IMG/VR virus record: IMGVR_UViG_3300025870_000004
Coordinates: 28,687 to 92,686 of that record
From: a virus
Length of the DNA stretch: 64,000 bases
Strand: one strand, 5' to 3'
Shown: piece after piece, positions 33,330 through 41,300 of the stretch
Layout: the number at the start of each line of letters is the position of its first letter
Numbering within the stretch: the first letter of the stretch is position 1
Program-made: the position numbers and the translations under genes
Notes under the pieces: model-generated
Seen by the model: the letters and a program-made list of their open reading frames with translations, nothing else
Told to the model about the DNA's origin: nothing
Database searches by the model: none

Positions 33330-33658
33330 TATTTCTTAGTAAGTGCCGATGCGCCAAAGAATGCAGCTACGATTGCTGCAACTGATACAAAATAGACAGA
33401 TGCAATATCTGCTACGAGTTCAGCCGCCTTATCCAGACCAACCAAGCTTGTGAAGAAGATGCCAGCGGGGTATAACAACATACCCAAGAGAGCAAACCAT
33501 GCCATCTTGCGTTGTGCGTCTGCCTTCTCATCTTCATTCTCAAATCTACGCATCTCTTCGGCTCTCGCCAGTTCTTCGTCAGTCACTACACCATCTCCAT
33601 CTAAATCATATTTGTCATAAATTGATTGTTCTTGTAATTGTTTTTGTTTTTTTGCCAT
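33329..33658 (-). CDS. Membrane protein with a canonical EF-hand
   Basis: 109 residues from ATG 33658 (GGAGAG upstream; an earlier start is in the leader). Residues 18-29 form a perfect EF-hand loop (DLDGDGVVTDEE), followed by an acidic helix and two membrane segments (AWFALLGMLLYPAGIFFTSL; VYFVSVAAIVAAFFGASAL). A calcium-responsive membrane protein; a holin-like or pore role is possible. Confidence 0.65.
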   Translation of the reverse strand: MAKKQKQLQEQSIYDKYDLDGDGVVTDEELARAEEMRRFENEDEKADAQRKMAWFALLGMLLYPAGIFFTSLVGLDKAAELVADIASVYFVSVAAIVAAFFGASALTKK

Positions 33659-33686
33659 GATAGTCTCTCCGTAATTACGAAGGTAT

Positions 33687-34277
33687 TTAGTCAACTAAGA
33701 ACTCGTAGACATCTTTCCAGTTCTTCATCAGAGGAAAGTCTTTACAATCCATATTGTATGCATGTTCCATGACCAGAGGTTCAAGACCAACCTTTGCACC
33801 AGCAACTGCGTTCTCTACCTTATCTTCAATCCAGACATACTCAGTTCCTTCATAGGGCGCAAGAACTTCGTCTTTGTCTGCACCAGTATCAAGATAGATA
33901 AACTTCTCAAATGCAGTCTCACCGAACAACTTCTGAATGTTCAGCGTCCGTAACCGTTGTGCGTTCTGGTCTTTACTTAGACTTGTAATCAGGTGAAAGA
34001 CATATCCACATTCTTCGTGGAGTTTCTTGACATACTGAATAGCATCCCGAAGAGGCGGAATGAAACCGACTGCAGCACTTTCGTTGAAGTCCCGAACTAA
34101 CCGTTTTGCTTCTGCTTTGGGAATACCATACAGTTCGCTGATGTCATATGCGAACTTATCAGATACACGATATCCTTTCTCGTGCATCCAGACATCGAAT
34201 GCATAGCCCCAGTTCAACAGAACACCGTCTGCGTCAGTGAGAATGACTTTGTGATATTGTGTATTGTATTCTAACAT
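33687..34277 (-). CDS. HAD-superfamily hydrolase
   Basis: 196 residues. VILTDADGVLLNWG is motif I (DxDG), FHLITSLS motif II, and EYVWIEDKVENAVAGA motif III/IV. The cap segment is helical. Similar phage proteins are called 5'-nucleotidase-like or phosphatase; the substrate is unknown. Has its own sigma70-like promoter. Confidence 0.75.
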   Translation of the reverse strand: MLEYNTQYHKVILTDADGVLLNWGYAFDVWMHEKGYRVSDKFAYDISELYGIPKAEAKRLVRDFNESAAVGFIPPLRDAIQYVKKLHEECGYVFHLITSLSKDQNAQRLRTLNIQKLFGETAFEKFIYLDTGADKDEVLAPYEGTEYVWIEDKVENAVAGAKVGLEPLVMEHAYNMDCKDFPLMKNWKDVYEFLVD

Positions 34278-34304
34278 ATAAACTCTCTTTCTTGATTATG
34301 TCTT

Positions 34305-34333
34305 ATTATTACATAAAGAAAGAGAAATGTCAA
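34305..34333 (-). promoter_or_regulatory. Sigma70-like early promoter overlapping a stop codon
   Basis: Minus strand TTGACA, 17 bases, AATAAT. The TGA within TTGACA is the stop of the upstream glycosyltransferase. Confidence 0.7.
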
Positions 34334-35163
34334 GTCTTTTTTAGGTATTTGAACTTATTATTTTCGTAGTCTTTAAGCATAACTACCTTATTACCACCAC
34401 CCGTGTAGTGTAGGAAGTTCATATCGTATCCCCTGTCGTCTGGCCAGTGTGTAGGAGTATCATTCCACGTCTGGTCAATACTTTGAATATTGAATCCGTG
34501 TTTGATTAGTTGTCCTGATAACCAAGGTTGGTCGTTGTTTAACCAGAATGGGTCACCGTGTTTATCCCCGTCTTCCATATAGTCTTGCCAAGGGTCAAAG
34601 AGTTCTCTTGCTCTTAGTCTCGCTTCCTTAGTCCATACCAATACACCTGTGTTAAAGGTCATGACGCAAGAGGGTCTATATGGGGGTTTTGTAGGGACAA
34701 TAGGGATACCATTGCGTTCATACTTGGCAATCAGTTCGTTCTTAATTTTGTCATTGTAATCCCAAGTGTTATATCCACCACTCTTTTCTGTGCGGATTTC
34801 AGACTCAAATACACCCGTCACATCATGACCATTGGTCTCGTCGAAAATGTTCTCTTCGGTATTACAAATGATGTCCGCATCAACGAATAGAACCTTGTCA
34901 TAGTCGTCATACATTGGGTCATAGACCACTCGCATACATTCGAAAAGTAATACTGTAGAACCTGTTATACCTGCTGTGTGAACCTGTTTGGTCGAGTAAT
35001 GGTGTTGTGCGCCAATCTTGTCTGCATAGATGCGAAACGACTCGGCGGAAAGGTCTGCGGTTTTTCGATACAACTCTGCGCGTGTGCCTTGAGGATATTG
35101 AGGAACTCTACCACGTTTCTCGGTTTCCGCATTGGTAATCATATATTGAAAGATTAAATTCAT
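34330..35163 (-). CDS. Glycosyltransferase with DxD motif, GT8-like
   Basis: 277 residues. YDKVLFVDADIICN carries the DxD near residue 95; MTFNTGVLVWTKEAR and WLNNDQPWLSGQLIKHG are acceptor-side blocks and MNFLHYTGGGNK the C-terminal His motif. Overlaps the M15 peptidase stop (ATGA). Confidence 0.7.
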   Translation of the reverse strand: MNLIFQYMITNAETEKRGRVPQYPQGTRAELYRKTADLSAESFRIYADKIGAQHHYSTKQVHTAGITGSTVLLFECMRVVYDPMYDDYDKVLFVDADIICNTEENIFDETNGHDVTGVFESEIRTEKSGGYNTWDYNDKIKNELIAKYERNGIPIVPTKPPYRPSCVMTFNTGVLVWTKEARLRARELFDPWQDYMEDGDKHGDPFWLNNDQPWLSGQLIKHGFNIQSIDQTWNDTPTHWPDDRGYDMNFLHYTGGGNKVVMLKDYENNKFKYLKKT

Positions 35164-35621
35164 TCAATCAAACCAGTCTTGTATACCGTCTTACCATCTT
35201 CCTTCATGGCAGTCAATACAGACTTGCGATTATCTTCGGTCTTGTATGATACATGAACCCAACCAGAGTCAGGAATGCCAGGCGTATAGAACTCAAGGAT
35301 GAGTTGGTCAAAGTCCAGATTGTCTTCAATCCACTTTGCAACTTCGTAGTTGGATGTGCCTGGGCATTCAATGTCCACTGCCTCACCCTTACAATGTTGT
35401 GAACGTGATGAACCACCAACAGCTTCGTTCAGTGCAGGCCCGCGATAACCAGAGTTAATGACGGTGACACCGAAGTTCTCCCTGACGGGTTGAACAACAT
35501 TTTCAAATAGTTCTTTAGCAGCATCTAAATGTTCTCCTTCAGGAGTGTTATCGATACCTTGTCGCAGAGCAGTCTGGGACTTGGTAAATTCACTCAGGGT
35601 GAAGTTCTTTGATAATCTCAA
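35160..35621 (-). CDS. Peptidase M15-like D-Ala-D-Ala carboxypeptidase, endolysin candidate
   Basis: The frame is open further upstream, but the only site with a good ribosome signal is TTG at 35621 (AGAGGA eight bases before), which overlaps the TGA of phoH (TTGA). The 153-residue product has FTLSEF, VINSGYRGPALNEAVGG, SQHCKGEAVDIE and WVHVSY, giving the His...Asp...His zinc site of peptidase M15_3. It would cut peptidoglycan and may be the lysis enzyme. Confidence 0.75.
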   Translation of the reverse strand: MRLSKNFTLSEFTKSQTALRQGIDNTPEGEHLDAAKELFENVVQPVRENFGVTVINSGYRGPALNEAVGGSSRSQHCKGEAVDIECPGTSNYEVAKWIEDNLDFDQLILEFYTPGIPDSGWVHVSYKTEDNRKSVLTAMKEDGKTVYKTGLIE

Positions 35622-36304
35622 TTTAGTTTTCCTCTTTCGACCATTTCTTTGGTCATTATATAATCTCTTACAAAGTCTGACCTTACGATATCTGCCCATC
35701 CGAATTCTACCGTTGTAAAGTTATTCATGACTTCCATTATGTTTAGAAAGTCCAGAACACCGTTCTTGTCAGTCTCTTTATTTAGGTCTGATTGATAGTA
35801 GTCACCACTGAAGATAATGCGTGTGTTGCGTCCTACACGGGTGATAATACTATCCAGTTCGTGATATGTAAGGTTCTGCATCTCATCAACCAGAATGATT
35901 GCGTCATCGATTGTCTGTCCTCGAATGAATGAAGTGGACATAAACGAGATTGCACCCTGTGCCTCAAGCGCATTATATGCCATCTTCTCATTGAACAGTT
36001 CTGTAGCGATTGCACGATATGGCGCTGTATATGCGTCCACTTTCTCTTCAATAGAGCCGGGCAGATAACCCATCTCTCGTGTCGGAACAACACTCCTTAC
36101 GATAACAAGTTTGTCTTGTTCATACGACTTGTCAAGAACATCAGAAAGAGCGAGATACATTCCAATGAATGTCTTACCTGTGCCAGCAGAACCAGCGAGA
36201 ACCAAATGGTCTCCGTCATCCCACGAGTCGTATGCTATCTTTTGATTTTGTGTGATGGCATCGTAGTTGAGGAGATGGTCTATCTTGAGACGTTTCATAG
36301 TCAT
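35618..36304 (-). CDS. phoH: PhoH-like ATPase
   Basis: 228 residues. Walker A LAGSAGTGKTF near 35, VIVRSVVPTREMGYLPG, Walker B IILVDEMQN near 140 and RIIFSGDYYQSD identify the PhoH family, common in marine phages and related to RNA-helicase-type ATPases. Start at ATG 36304 overlaps the upstream stop. Role in infection is not settled. Confidence 0.9.
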   Translation of the reverse strand: MTMKRLKIDHLLNYDAITQNQKIAYDSWDDGDHLVLAGSAGTGKTFIGMYLALSDVLDKSYEQDKLVIVRSVVPTREMGYLPGSIEEKVDAYTAPYRAIATELFNEKMAYNALEAQGAISFMSTSFIRGQTIDDAIILVDEMQNLTYHELDSIITRVGRNTRIIFSGDYYQSDLNKETDKNGVLDFLNIMEVMNNFTTVEFGWADIVRSDFVRDYIMTKEMVERGKLN

Positions 36305-36519
36305 GTCTTGATAGTAGTCCCTTCGCCCGCACCCTTCTTGATATTCTTCATCAGGTCTTTCCAGTCACCCGATGTTTTATTGATTACGTTGCCTGTAGAT
36401 GAAACAAAGCCAGGTGTGCCTAAAACTTGTTCCATTGGTTCTTCTGAACCGATTGGATACCACTGGTCGTTGTCAGAATCCCAGAAGTAACCGTCTTCTT
36501 CAATGCGTTTTTTAGTCAT
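36301..36519 (-). CDS. Small protein, unknown
   Basis: 72 residues. N-terminus DGYFWDSDNDQWYPIGS is a WW/OCRE-like aromatic-acidic patch; the C-terminus is basic and glycine-rich. Sits directly before phoH with start/stop overlap. A hairpin lies in its leader. Confidence 0.5.
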   Translation of the reverse strand: MTKKRIEEDGYFWDSDNDQWYPIGSEEPMEQVLGTPGFVSSTGNVINKTSGDWKDLMKNIKKGAGEGTTIKT

Positions 36520-36540
36520 AATTAAACTCCAAGTAAGTAA

Positions 36541-36567
36541 CGTTGAGGGTGACCAGCACCCCCAACG
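36541..36567 (-). other. Strong hairpin between small genes
   Basis: CGTTGAGGGTG and CACCCCCAACG pair around ACCAG with one small bulge. No T run follows on the minus strand. It lies between the stop at 36588 and the next ATG at 36519, so it may be a processing or stabilising structure. Confidence 0.5.
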
Positions 36568-36587
36568 AGATACTTGACCACCTACCT

Positions 36588-36755
36588 TTATGCTAGAATT
36601 GAACTTTCGTATTCGGCAATAGTTTGATTGAGAAACTCTTTTTTCGCCGACATCTTTTGAGCAAGGCTAGTGCGTCCTTTTTTATGAAGTCGGTGAATAT
36701 AGTTGTCGAGTTCTCGACTGTCGTTCTTCAATCTCTCTATTTGGTTTCTTGGCAT
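36588..36755 (-). CDS. Small coiled-coil protein, unknown
   Basis: A 55-residue frame with ribosome site GGAG eight bases before ATG 36755. Product is helical and basic (IERLKNDSRELDNYIHRLHK). It fills the gap between two genes. No family recognised. Confidence 0.55.
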   Translation of the reverse strand: MPRNQIERLKNDSRELDNYIHRLHKKGRTSLAQKMSAKKEFLNQTIAEYESSILA

Positions 36756-36795
36756 ATTTGCTCCTTGTGTTAGAGTGAAAAGAACATAACGAAAA

Positions 36796-37215
36796 TTATG
36801 ATAATAGGTTCGGGAACGCCTCCTCTACTATCTTCTTAGTCAAACCTTTTACTGGTGCTTTCTTAGCGACCATATTGAGAACGATGATTGCATCTTCAGC
36901 GTGGATACTTTCCAATAACTGAATGAACATTGTCTCACGTCTCATGTTTGTAATCTTTTCCGATTGAGGTAAACCCTTTACAAAGTAACCAAAGTTGCGA
37001 TGTTCCTTACGCAGGGTCGAGGGAACACTCTCTGGTCTGTTTGGGTTGTAGGGTGGTTTACCTTCGGGTAAACTGAATTCCAGAGTCTCGTCATACGCGC
37101 CGCGACAGACATCTCGAATGGCAGGGATATTGTTTGCTTTAAGCAATTTAATTTTATCGGCTCTGGTAGTTTGTTGCCCAAACTGTTCCAGAATTTCGAA
37201 TACTTCTAATTCCAT
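36796..37215 (-). CDS. Conserved T4-like phage protein, unknown function
   Basis: 139 residues. LEQFGQQTTRADKIKLLKAN, then TLEFSLPEGKPPYNPN and a C-terminal DAIIVLNMVAKKAPVKGLTKKIVEEAFP. I recall this layout as a widespread unnamed family in T4-like phages of marine bacteria (DUF6433-like). No enzyme motif is visible. Confidence 0.6.
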   Translation of the reverse strand: MELEVFEILEQFGQQTTRADKIKLLKANNIPAIRDVCRGAYDETLEFSLPEGKPPYNPNRPESVPSTLRKEHRNFGYFVKGLPQSEKITNMRRETMFIQLLESIHAEDAIIVLNMVAKKAPVKGLTKKIVEEAFPNLLS

Positions 37216-37230
37216 TAGAATCCTCTTATA

Positions 37231-37482
37231 TTATATAGGGTTTTCAATCTCTTTATTGTGTAATTTACACACATAATTTATAAAATATTCACGCACACCA
37301 GACGAACTATAAGAGAAGCCTGGAACGGTATGAATACTTATATAGTCTTTATTTACATAACGAAAAATCTCAAACCAGTTCTTGACGAATCCATCTCCGT
37401 CAGGATAGTCGGAGCGGGTAAGAAGATAATCGCCAAGTGTTTCTACGATTTCGTCAAACGGTTTGGATGTCATAGTGTTCAT
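37231..37482 (-). CDS. Small protein, unknown
   Basis: 83 residues from ATG 37482, which has GGAG five bases before it; overlaps the upstream gene by 29 bases. FDEIVETLGDYLLTRSDYPD, then FEIFRYVNKDYISIHTVPG. No family recognised. Confidence 0.5.
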   Translation of the reverse strand: MNTMTSKPFDEIVETLGDYLLTRSDYPDGDGFVKNWFEIFRYVNKDYISIHTVPGFSYSSSGVREYFINYVCKLHNKEIENPI

Positions 37483-37645
37483 CAAACTCCTCTAACATCT
37501 GTTGGTATTCCATAACAAGGAATGTATAAGTTGCCACAGCTTCTTTGTTGTCATTCAGTTCTGCTTTTTCTAGGTCACGCTCGGCGTGTTCAAGAAATCC
37601 CACGATGGCATACCGTTTAGCTCGAATGTCCATTTCATCAATCAT
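37454..37645 (-). CDS. Small acidic helical protein, unknown
   Basis: 63 residues, helical throughout (RAKRYAIVGFLEHAERDLEK, LVMEYQQMLEEFDEHYD). Tiles with neighbours by short overlaps at both ends. No family recognised. Confidence 0.5.
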   Translation of the reverse strand: MIDEMDIRAKRYAIVGFLEHAERDLEKAELNDNKEAVATYTFLVMEYQQMLEEFDEHYDIQTV

Positions 37646-38070
37646 GCGGCTAACGCCTCCTCACCCATTTGGATGTAACCTTTGTCAAACTTGCCTACAT
37701 TGACGTTCACATAGTATGCGATGTCGAAGTAATCAATCATGATGTCGGTTTTGTTATACCACTCACCACGACTTGTCTTGCCCTTCATTGCGGCAACCAA
37801 CTCATTCAGAAAGTCAGCAGTCACTCCGTTATAGAACTTGTCAATGTGATAGGTATTGACTTGACTGTGGTGAAGACCATCAGTGGCAGCGTAAAAGATA
37901 TCATTGCCACGGTTATCTACACCTTCGAAGTTCAAAGGCCCTTGTTGTAGAGTCACAACCAAAGAACTGTGGTGATTGATGCCGATAGAACCTTTCATAC
38001 CATACTTCTTGAGAACTGCCTTAATGCCAGGCGCTAACTCTTTTTTCATCTCTTGTGATACATAAGCCAT
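37642..38070 (-). CDS. Conserved phage protein, unknown function
   Basis: 142 residues. AYVSQEMKKELAPGIKAVLK, KYGMKGSIGINHHSSLVVTL and a central HSQVNTYHID block are a pattern I recall from many phages of varied hosts. First gene behind the promoter at 38102-38130, so early expression. Confidence 0.65.
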   Translation of the reverse strand: MAYVSQEMKKELAPGIKAVLKKYGMKGSIGINHHSSLVVTLQQGPLNFEGVDNRGNDIFYAATDGLHHSQVNTYHIDKFYNGVTADFLNELVAAMKGKTSRGEWYNKTDIMIDYFDIAYYVNVNVGKFDKGYIQMGEEALAA

Positions 38071-38101
38071 AGTTTGTTTCCTCTCTCTTAACTATACTAT
38101 T

Positions 38102-38130
38102 ATATTACGACATCCCGCAAAGAATGTCAA
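38102..38130 (-). promoter_or_regulatory. Sigma70-like early promoter overlapping a stop codon
   Basis: Minus strand TTGACA, 17 bases, TAATAT. The TGA in TTGACA is the stop of the gene at 38127. Leader contains GTATAGT then AGAGAGGAA. Confidence 0.75.
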
Positions 38131-38369
38131 GCAAAAAGTGCCAAATATTCAGGATTATTTGTTTCTAAAGTAACAAACGGCCCGAAGTATCCTTCGAAAG
38201 TTGCAACAGGTGATTTGTAGTCACCCGCCTGCAAGTCTTCCATGACTTCATCTTTATTGTAATCAAGTTCCCGACACAGATTAGATGCAGCACCTAGAAG
38301 GACAAACGCATTGCCTTCAGGCCCATCTAGGTTGAGAACATATCCAGTATCATTGTTTTGACGTATCAT
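38127..38369 (-). CDS. Small conserved protein, unknown
   Basis: 80 residues from ATG 38369 (AGAGG six bases upstream, directly after the upstream TAA). TGYVLNLDGPEGNAFVLLGA, then LCRELDYNKDEVMEDLQAGD. Resembles small hypothetical proteins found beside the WGGG protein in other phages as I recall. Confidence 0.55.
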   Translation of the reverse strand: MIRQNNDTGYVLNLDGPEGNAFVLLGAASNLCRELDYNKDEVMEDLQAGDYKSPVATFEGYFGPFVTLETNNPEYLALFA

Positions 38370-38370
38370 A

Positions 38371-38625
38371 TTAAGCCTCTGCTTTCCAATTGTAAAGATT
38401 GATATCAAACTCTTCCATAAGAATATTACCAACATTCTCACGGTCAACAGAGTCTCCACCACCCCATTGTTCGCCTTTTATATTTTTGACGTAGATGTTA
38501 ATCGCTTCACGAATTTGTTGTTTGGTCGCAAATCCGTGTTCTCCGTAGATTTCGCCTTCACCATAAAACATGTGGCAATAATCAACAAACTGATTATACT
38601 CTTCTAATTTAATTTCGTAATTCAT
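38371..38625 (-). CDS. Small protein with WGGG-DRE-VG-IL motif (paralogue of 14780-15043)
   Basis: 84 residues. ATG 38625 is chosen because AGAGAGGAA lies at normal distance, while the ATG six bases earlier is too close to it. EQWGGGDSVDRENVGNIL repeats the motif of the 14780 gene; see that entry. Own promoter. Confidence 0.6.
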   Translation of the reverse strand: MNYEIKLEEYNQFVDYCHMFYGEGEIYGEHGFATKQQIREAINIYVKNIKGEQWGGGDSVDRENVGNILMEEFDINLYNWKAEA

Positions 38626-38654
38626 AATCATTTCCTCTCTCTTGACTATATCTT

Positions 38655-38683
38655 ATACTACGACATAGAACAGGAATTGTCAA
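38655..38683 (-). promoter_or_regulatory. Sigma70-like early promoter overlapping a stop codon
   Basis: Minus strand TTGACA, 17 bases, TAGTAT. The TGA in TTGACA is the stop of the adenylate-forming-enzyme gene at 38680. Confidence 0.75.
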
Positions 38684-39867
38684 GCACTTTTTTTAACTTT
38701 TTTTAGATATCCGCGAAGTTGTTCAAAGTTTATTTTCGTATCTTGATAGAAAGGTTCGAGGTCAACATCATCTGGGACTTCAGGCAAGTCTCGCGGTTCG
38801 ATAAAGAACTGACCATCGAATGTCAAATCGTCCTCGATATATCTTGGTTCGTCCCAGAGTTCACACCGAACTTCTTTACCATCAAACTGATAAAAGTCAT
38901 CTGCCAATACACCTAGACCATTCTCTTTGACTACACTGTCCTTATCAACAAAGTTTACCAGAAGTGGAATGGCCGTATCGATAGACCCGTAATGAGATTG
39001 AAAACGAACGTTATACTTTTCCGCGAGTTCTACGAACTCTTGGTCAAGTGCAAATCCACACATGTTAATATTCAGTGTTCTCTTGAATGGTTCGTTAATC
39101 GTCTCAAGAAAATCAATCAGTGTTGCCTTGTTTGGTATCATGATATGAGTCGTATTGATATTATGAATCCACCGATAACCTTGTAATAGAAGAAGGTCTT
39201 CTCCTGATAAGTCATGACCGATAGCAATATTAAAATGCCGTTGTGACCCCATCAGGGATGGGAACAAAGATGTTAGGAGTGCAGATGCGTGATGTAGATT
39301 GCGTGAGTGACATACAAAAGAACTAGGTTCGAAATCAAACACATTAATATTTCTCTTTGATATTGCATAAACTTCTTTGTGTGAGAATAAGACTGGTCGA
39401 GATGCCTTCGTTGTTCCTGATGTTGAACTCAAAAGAAGTGGGTCATCTGATGACACTTCTACATAGAAGTCTTCTGTTGACGAATCATCTCTGATATCGA
39501 TTGACTTACCACCATATCGTCTAATCATCTCGTCATGGAGACCATTGTAAATCTTTGTGGTGTCTTCCTGTGAGTCATGAATGTAATACTTACTTGGCCC
39601 GTGTAGTGCAAGTTTGGTAAACGGGAGTGACTCTATCGTTGCAGGACTATCCAGAATGATAATCTTCAGTCCCATTTCCGCACAGGCGAACAGAGATGCG
39701 ACATGTTCCATACTCACTCGCATAATGGATATGGTTACGAGGTCACCCTTCGTTGCGCCTGCGTCACGCAACATGTTCTTGATTCTGTTGATTGTGAAGC
39801 AGATTGTATCTTTGGTGTAATCATCAAAGATTATATCGTCTCCAATACAATCACGATTTACAAACAT
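38680..39867 (-). CDS. ANL-superfamily adenylate-forming enzyme homologue
   Basis: 395 residues. LLLSSTSGTTKASRPVLFSH at about 147 is the AMP-binding P-loop signature (STSGTTxxxxxxxxxH), and QSHYGSIDTAIPLLV near 290 matches the A5 motif. The C-terminal catalytic Lys domain seems short or absent (normal ANL enzymes have about 500 residues). It might activate a carboxylate as an acyl- or aminoacyl-adenylate. Overlaps its upstream relative by ten bases. Confidence 0.7.
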   Translation of the reverse strand: MFVNRDCIGDDIIFDDYTKDTICFTINRIKNMLRDAGATKGDLVTISIMRVSMEHVASLFACAEMGLKIIILDSPATIESLPFTKLALHGPSKYYIHDSQEDTTKIYNGLHDEMIRRYGGKSIDIRDDSSTEDFYVEVSSDDPLLLSSTSGTTKASRPVLFSHKEVYAISKRNINVFDFEPSSFVCHSRNLHHASALLTSLFPSLMGSQRHFNIAIGHDLSGEDLLLLQGYRWIHNINTTHIMIPNKATLIDFLETINEPFKRTLNINMCGFALDQEFVELAEKYNVRFQSHYGSIDTAIPLLVNFVDKDSVVKENGLGVLADDFYQFDGKEVRCELWDEPRYIEDDLTFDGQFFIEPRDLPEVPDDVDLEPFYQDTKINFEQLRGYLKKVKKSA

Positions 39868-40811
39868 TTTGGTAATGACTCCATGTCTCCATAGATGTGT
39901 TCATCATATCTCAATACTTTGGTTCTTTTAGGTATTCTGACATCGGAATGCACATCCTCGTCGTATCCAAATAAAATATCAATTCTGTTTTTTATCAACG
40001 CTCTCTCAAGTATTGCGATTATAATATCCATAGTTCCACCATAGTCCACATCAGGAAGAGGTAATTCATACACCTTTTTTGCAGACATCATACTGGGGAC
40101 AATCAATAGTTCTAGTGCCGACATATGTCCATGATTTTTTGTGAGAGCGATATTCTTATCGCGATAACCAAATATATCAACCACCTTTTCTGCTTTGTTT
40201 AGAACCTCTTGATGTGTATGGAATTTGGGTGTCCACCCCACACCCTTGTTCCAATCAGCGGTAGTCATACAAACAAGAGTGTCGGGTGTTACTTCCCACG
40301 GTTGATTATACTCATCACTAAACTCTTCAATCCTAGAAAATGGTATATGTTCTCGTGGAAAAAGACTCATAAAAAACTCGCCAAACCCAGAACCATCGAT
40401 ATCTCTTTTGGTTACACCGTTTGATATCTCTTCGTCTAATCCGTGAATAACGATTGCATTTGTCATGCCCCATCGGTTTGTTCTTTTATTGTATTCTGAA
40501 AAACACTCTAATACTTTATATCGGTTTTCCTCAGGCCACATATCATCTAGTGGTGTGTGTAATACGCAACCTAACTCAAACCCCGCAAACATAAATGCAA
40601 GATAATTAATTGATGTAGAAAAATCAATTACTGTTATGAGACTTTCTCGTTCAACCCCATAATCTATAAGAACATTTTTTGCTTGATTGATACGCAGACA
40701 CAGGTCATCGTAGGTATAGACTTTACCATCAAAGCCCTGAAACACAATATCTCGTTTTATTAGGTTACGACCTAAGATGTTTGGAATGGATTTTACAGCC
40801 GATGAATTCAT
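39858..40811 (-). CDS. Degenerate ANL-superfamily homologue
   Basis: 317 residues. N-terminal YTYDDLCLRINQAKNVLIDYG and LAFMFAGFELGCVLHTPL match the start of AMP-binding enzymes and of the neighbouring gene. The loop reads TTADWNKGVGWTPKFHTHQE, so the TSGTTG core is altered and activity is doubtful. Probably a partner subunit or an inactivated copy of the next gene. Confidence 0.6.
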   Translation of the reverse strand: MNSSAVKSIPNILGRNLIKRDIVFQGFDGKVYTYDDLCLRINQAKNVLIDYGVERESLITVIDFSTSINYLAFMFAGFELGCVLHTPLDDMWPEENRYKVLECFSEYNKRTNRWGMTNAIVIHGLDEEISNGVTKRDIDGSGFGEFFMSLFPREHIPFSRIEEFSDEYNQPWEVTPDTLVCMTTADWNKGVGWTPKFHTHQEVLNKAEKVVDIFGYRDKNIALTKNHGHMSALELLIVPSMMSAKKVYELPLPDVDYGGTMDIIIAILERALIKNRIDILFGYDEDVHSDVRIPKRTKVLRYDEHIYGDMESLPKCL

Positions 40812-41169
40812 TGTAATAATCGTCTCTTAGTAACACATCATATTGAAATTGTAGTTTCGCTTCATAGTATGAACAGTCCCCTTTGGTCTTACACAGTCTG
40901 AGAATCTCTCTATGGAACTCCTGTCCACCTTCTAGAAGTGTCTTTACTTGTTCTGACGAACCATAGTATTTCTTCCAGTCAGATTGAACTCTTGTCCGAA
41001 CTCTACGTTTTCTTGTCTTTGTCTTGGGGAGAATCTTGGGTTTCCAGAAGAACTTTTTACCGATATACTTCTTACCAGTAGACACCTCTGTAAGGCAGTA
41101 GACGAATCCTTGGTATTCCTCCAAGAACTCGTCTTCTGGTTCAAACTCTTTATCTTCATATATCCACAT
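40765..41169 (-). CDS. GIY-YIG-like nuclease
   Basis: 134 residues from ATG 41169. FVYCLTEVSTGKKYIGKKFFW is a GIY-YIG variant (VYC...YIG), followed by a basic segment and DWKKYYGSS with the Arg/Glu region (FHREILRL, YYEAKLQF). The family includes homing and repair endonucleases; an intact Glu in YYEAKLQF supports activity. Overlaps the ANL homologue by 47 bases. Confidence 0.65.
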   Translation of the reverse strand: MWIYEDKEFEPEDEFLEEYQGFVYCLTEVSTGKKYIGKKFFWKPKILPKTKTRKRRVRTRVQSDWKKYYGSSEQVKTLLEGGQEFHREILRLCKTKGDCSYYEAKLQFQYDVLLRDDYYNEFIGCKIHSKHLRS

Positions 41170-41183
41170 GAAGGTATATATGT

Positions 41184-41300
41184 TTAATTTATAGATGTCC
41201 CACACATGGGGCAGTATTGAGGTTCTTCCTCACTATTGTAAACAAGAACCTCAACAACACTCTCACATACGTCACATTCTATTTCGTATGTTTCATCCAC
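41184..41300 (-). CDS. Small zinc-ribbon protein
   Basis: A 38-residue frame starting with GTG that overlaps the TAG of nrdB (TAGTG). It has two CxxC knuckles, CDVC near residue 10 and CPMCG near the C-terminus, spaced 22 residues apart. Such a peptide after nrdB is, as I recall, present in related phages. May bind nucleic acid or a partner protein. Confidence 0.6.
   Translation of the reverse strand: MDETYEIECDVCESVVEVLVYNSEEEPQYCPMCGTSIN

Noticed and set aside
40765-41169. GIY-YIG gene as an intron or inserted homing element
   Set aside because: It overlaps its neighbour and no split gene or repeat is seen around it, so insertion cannot be shown.
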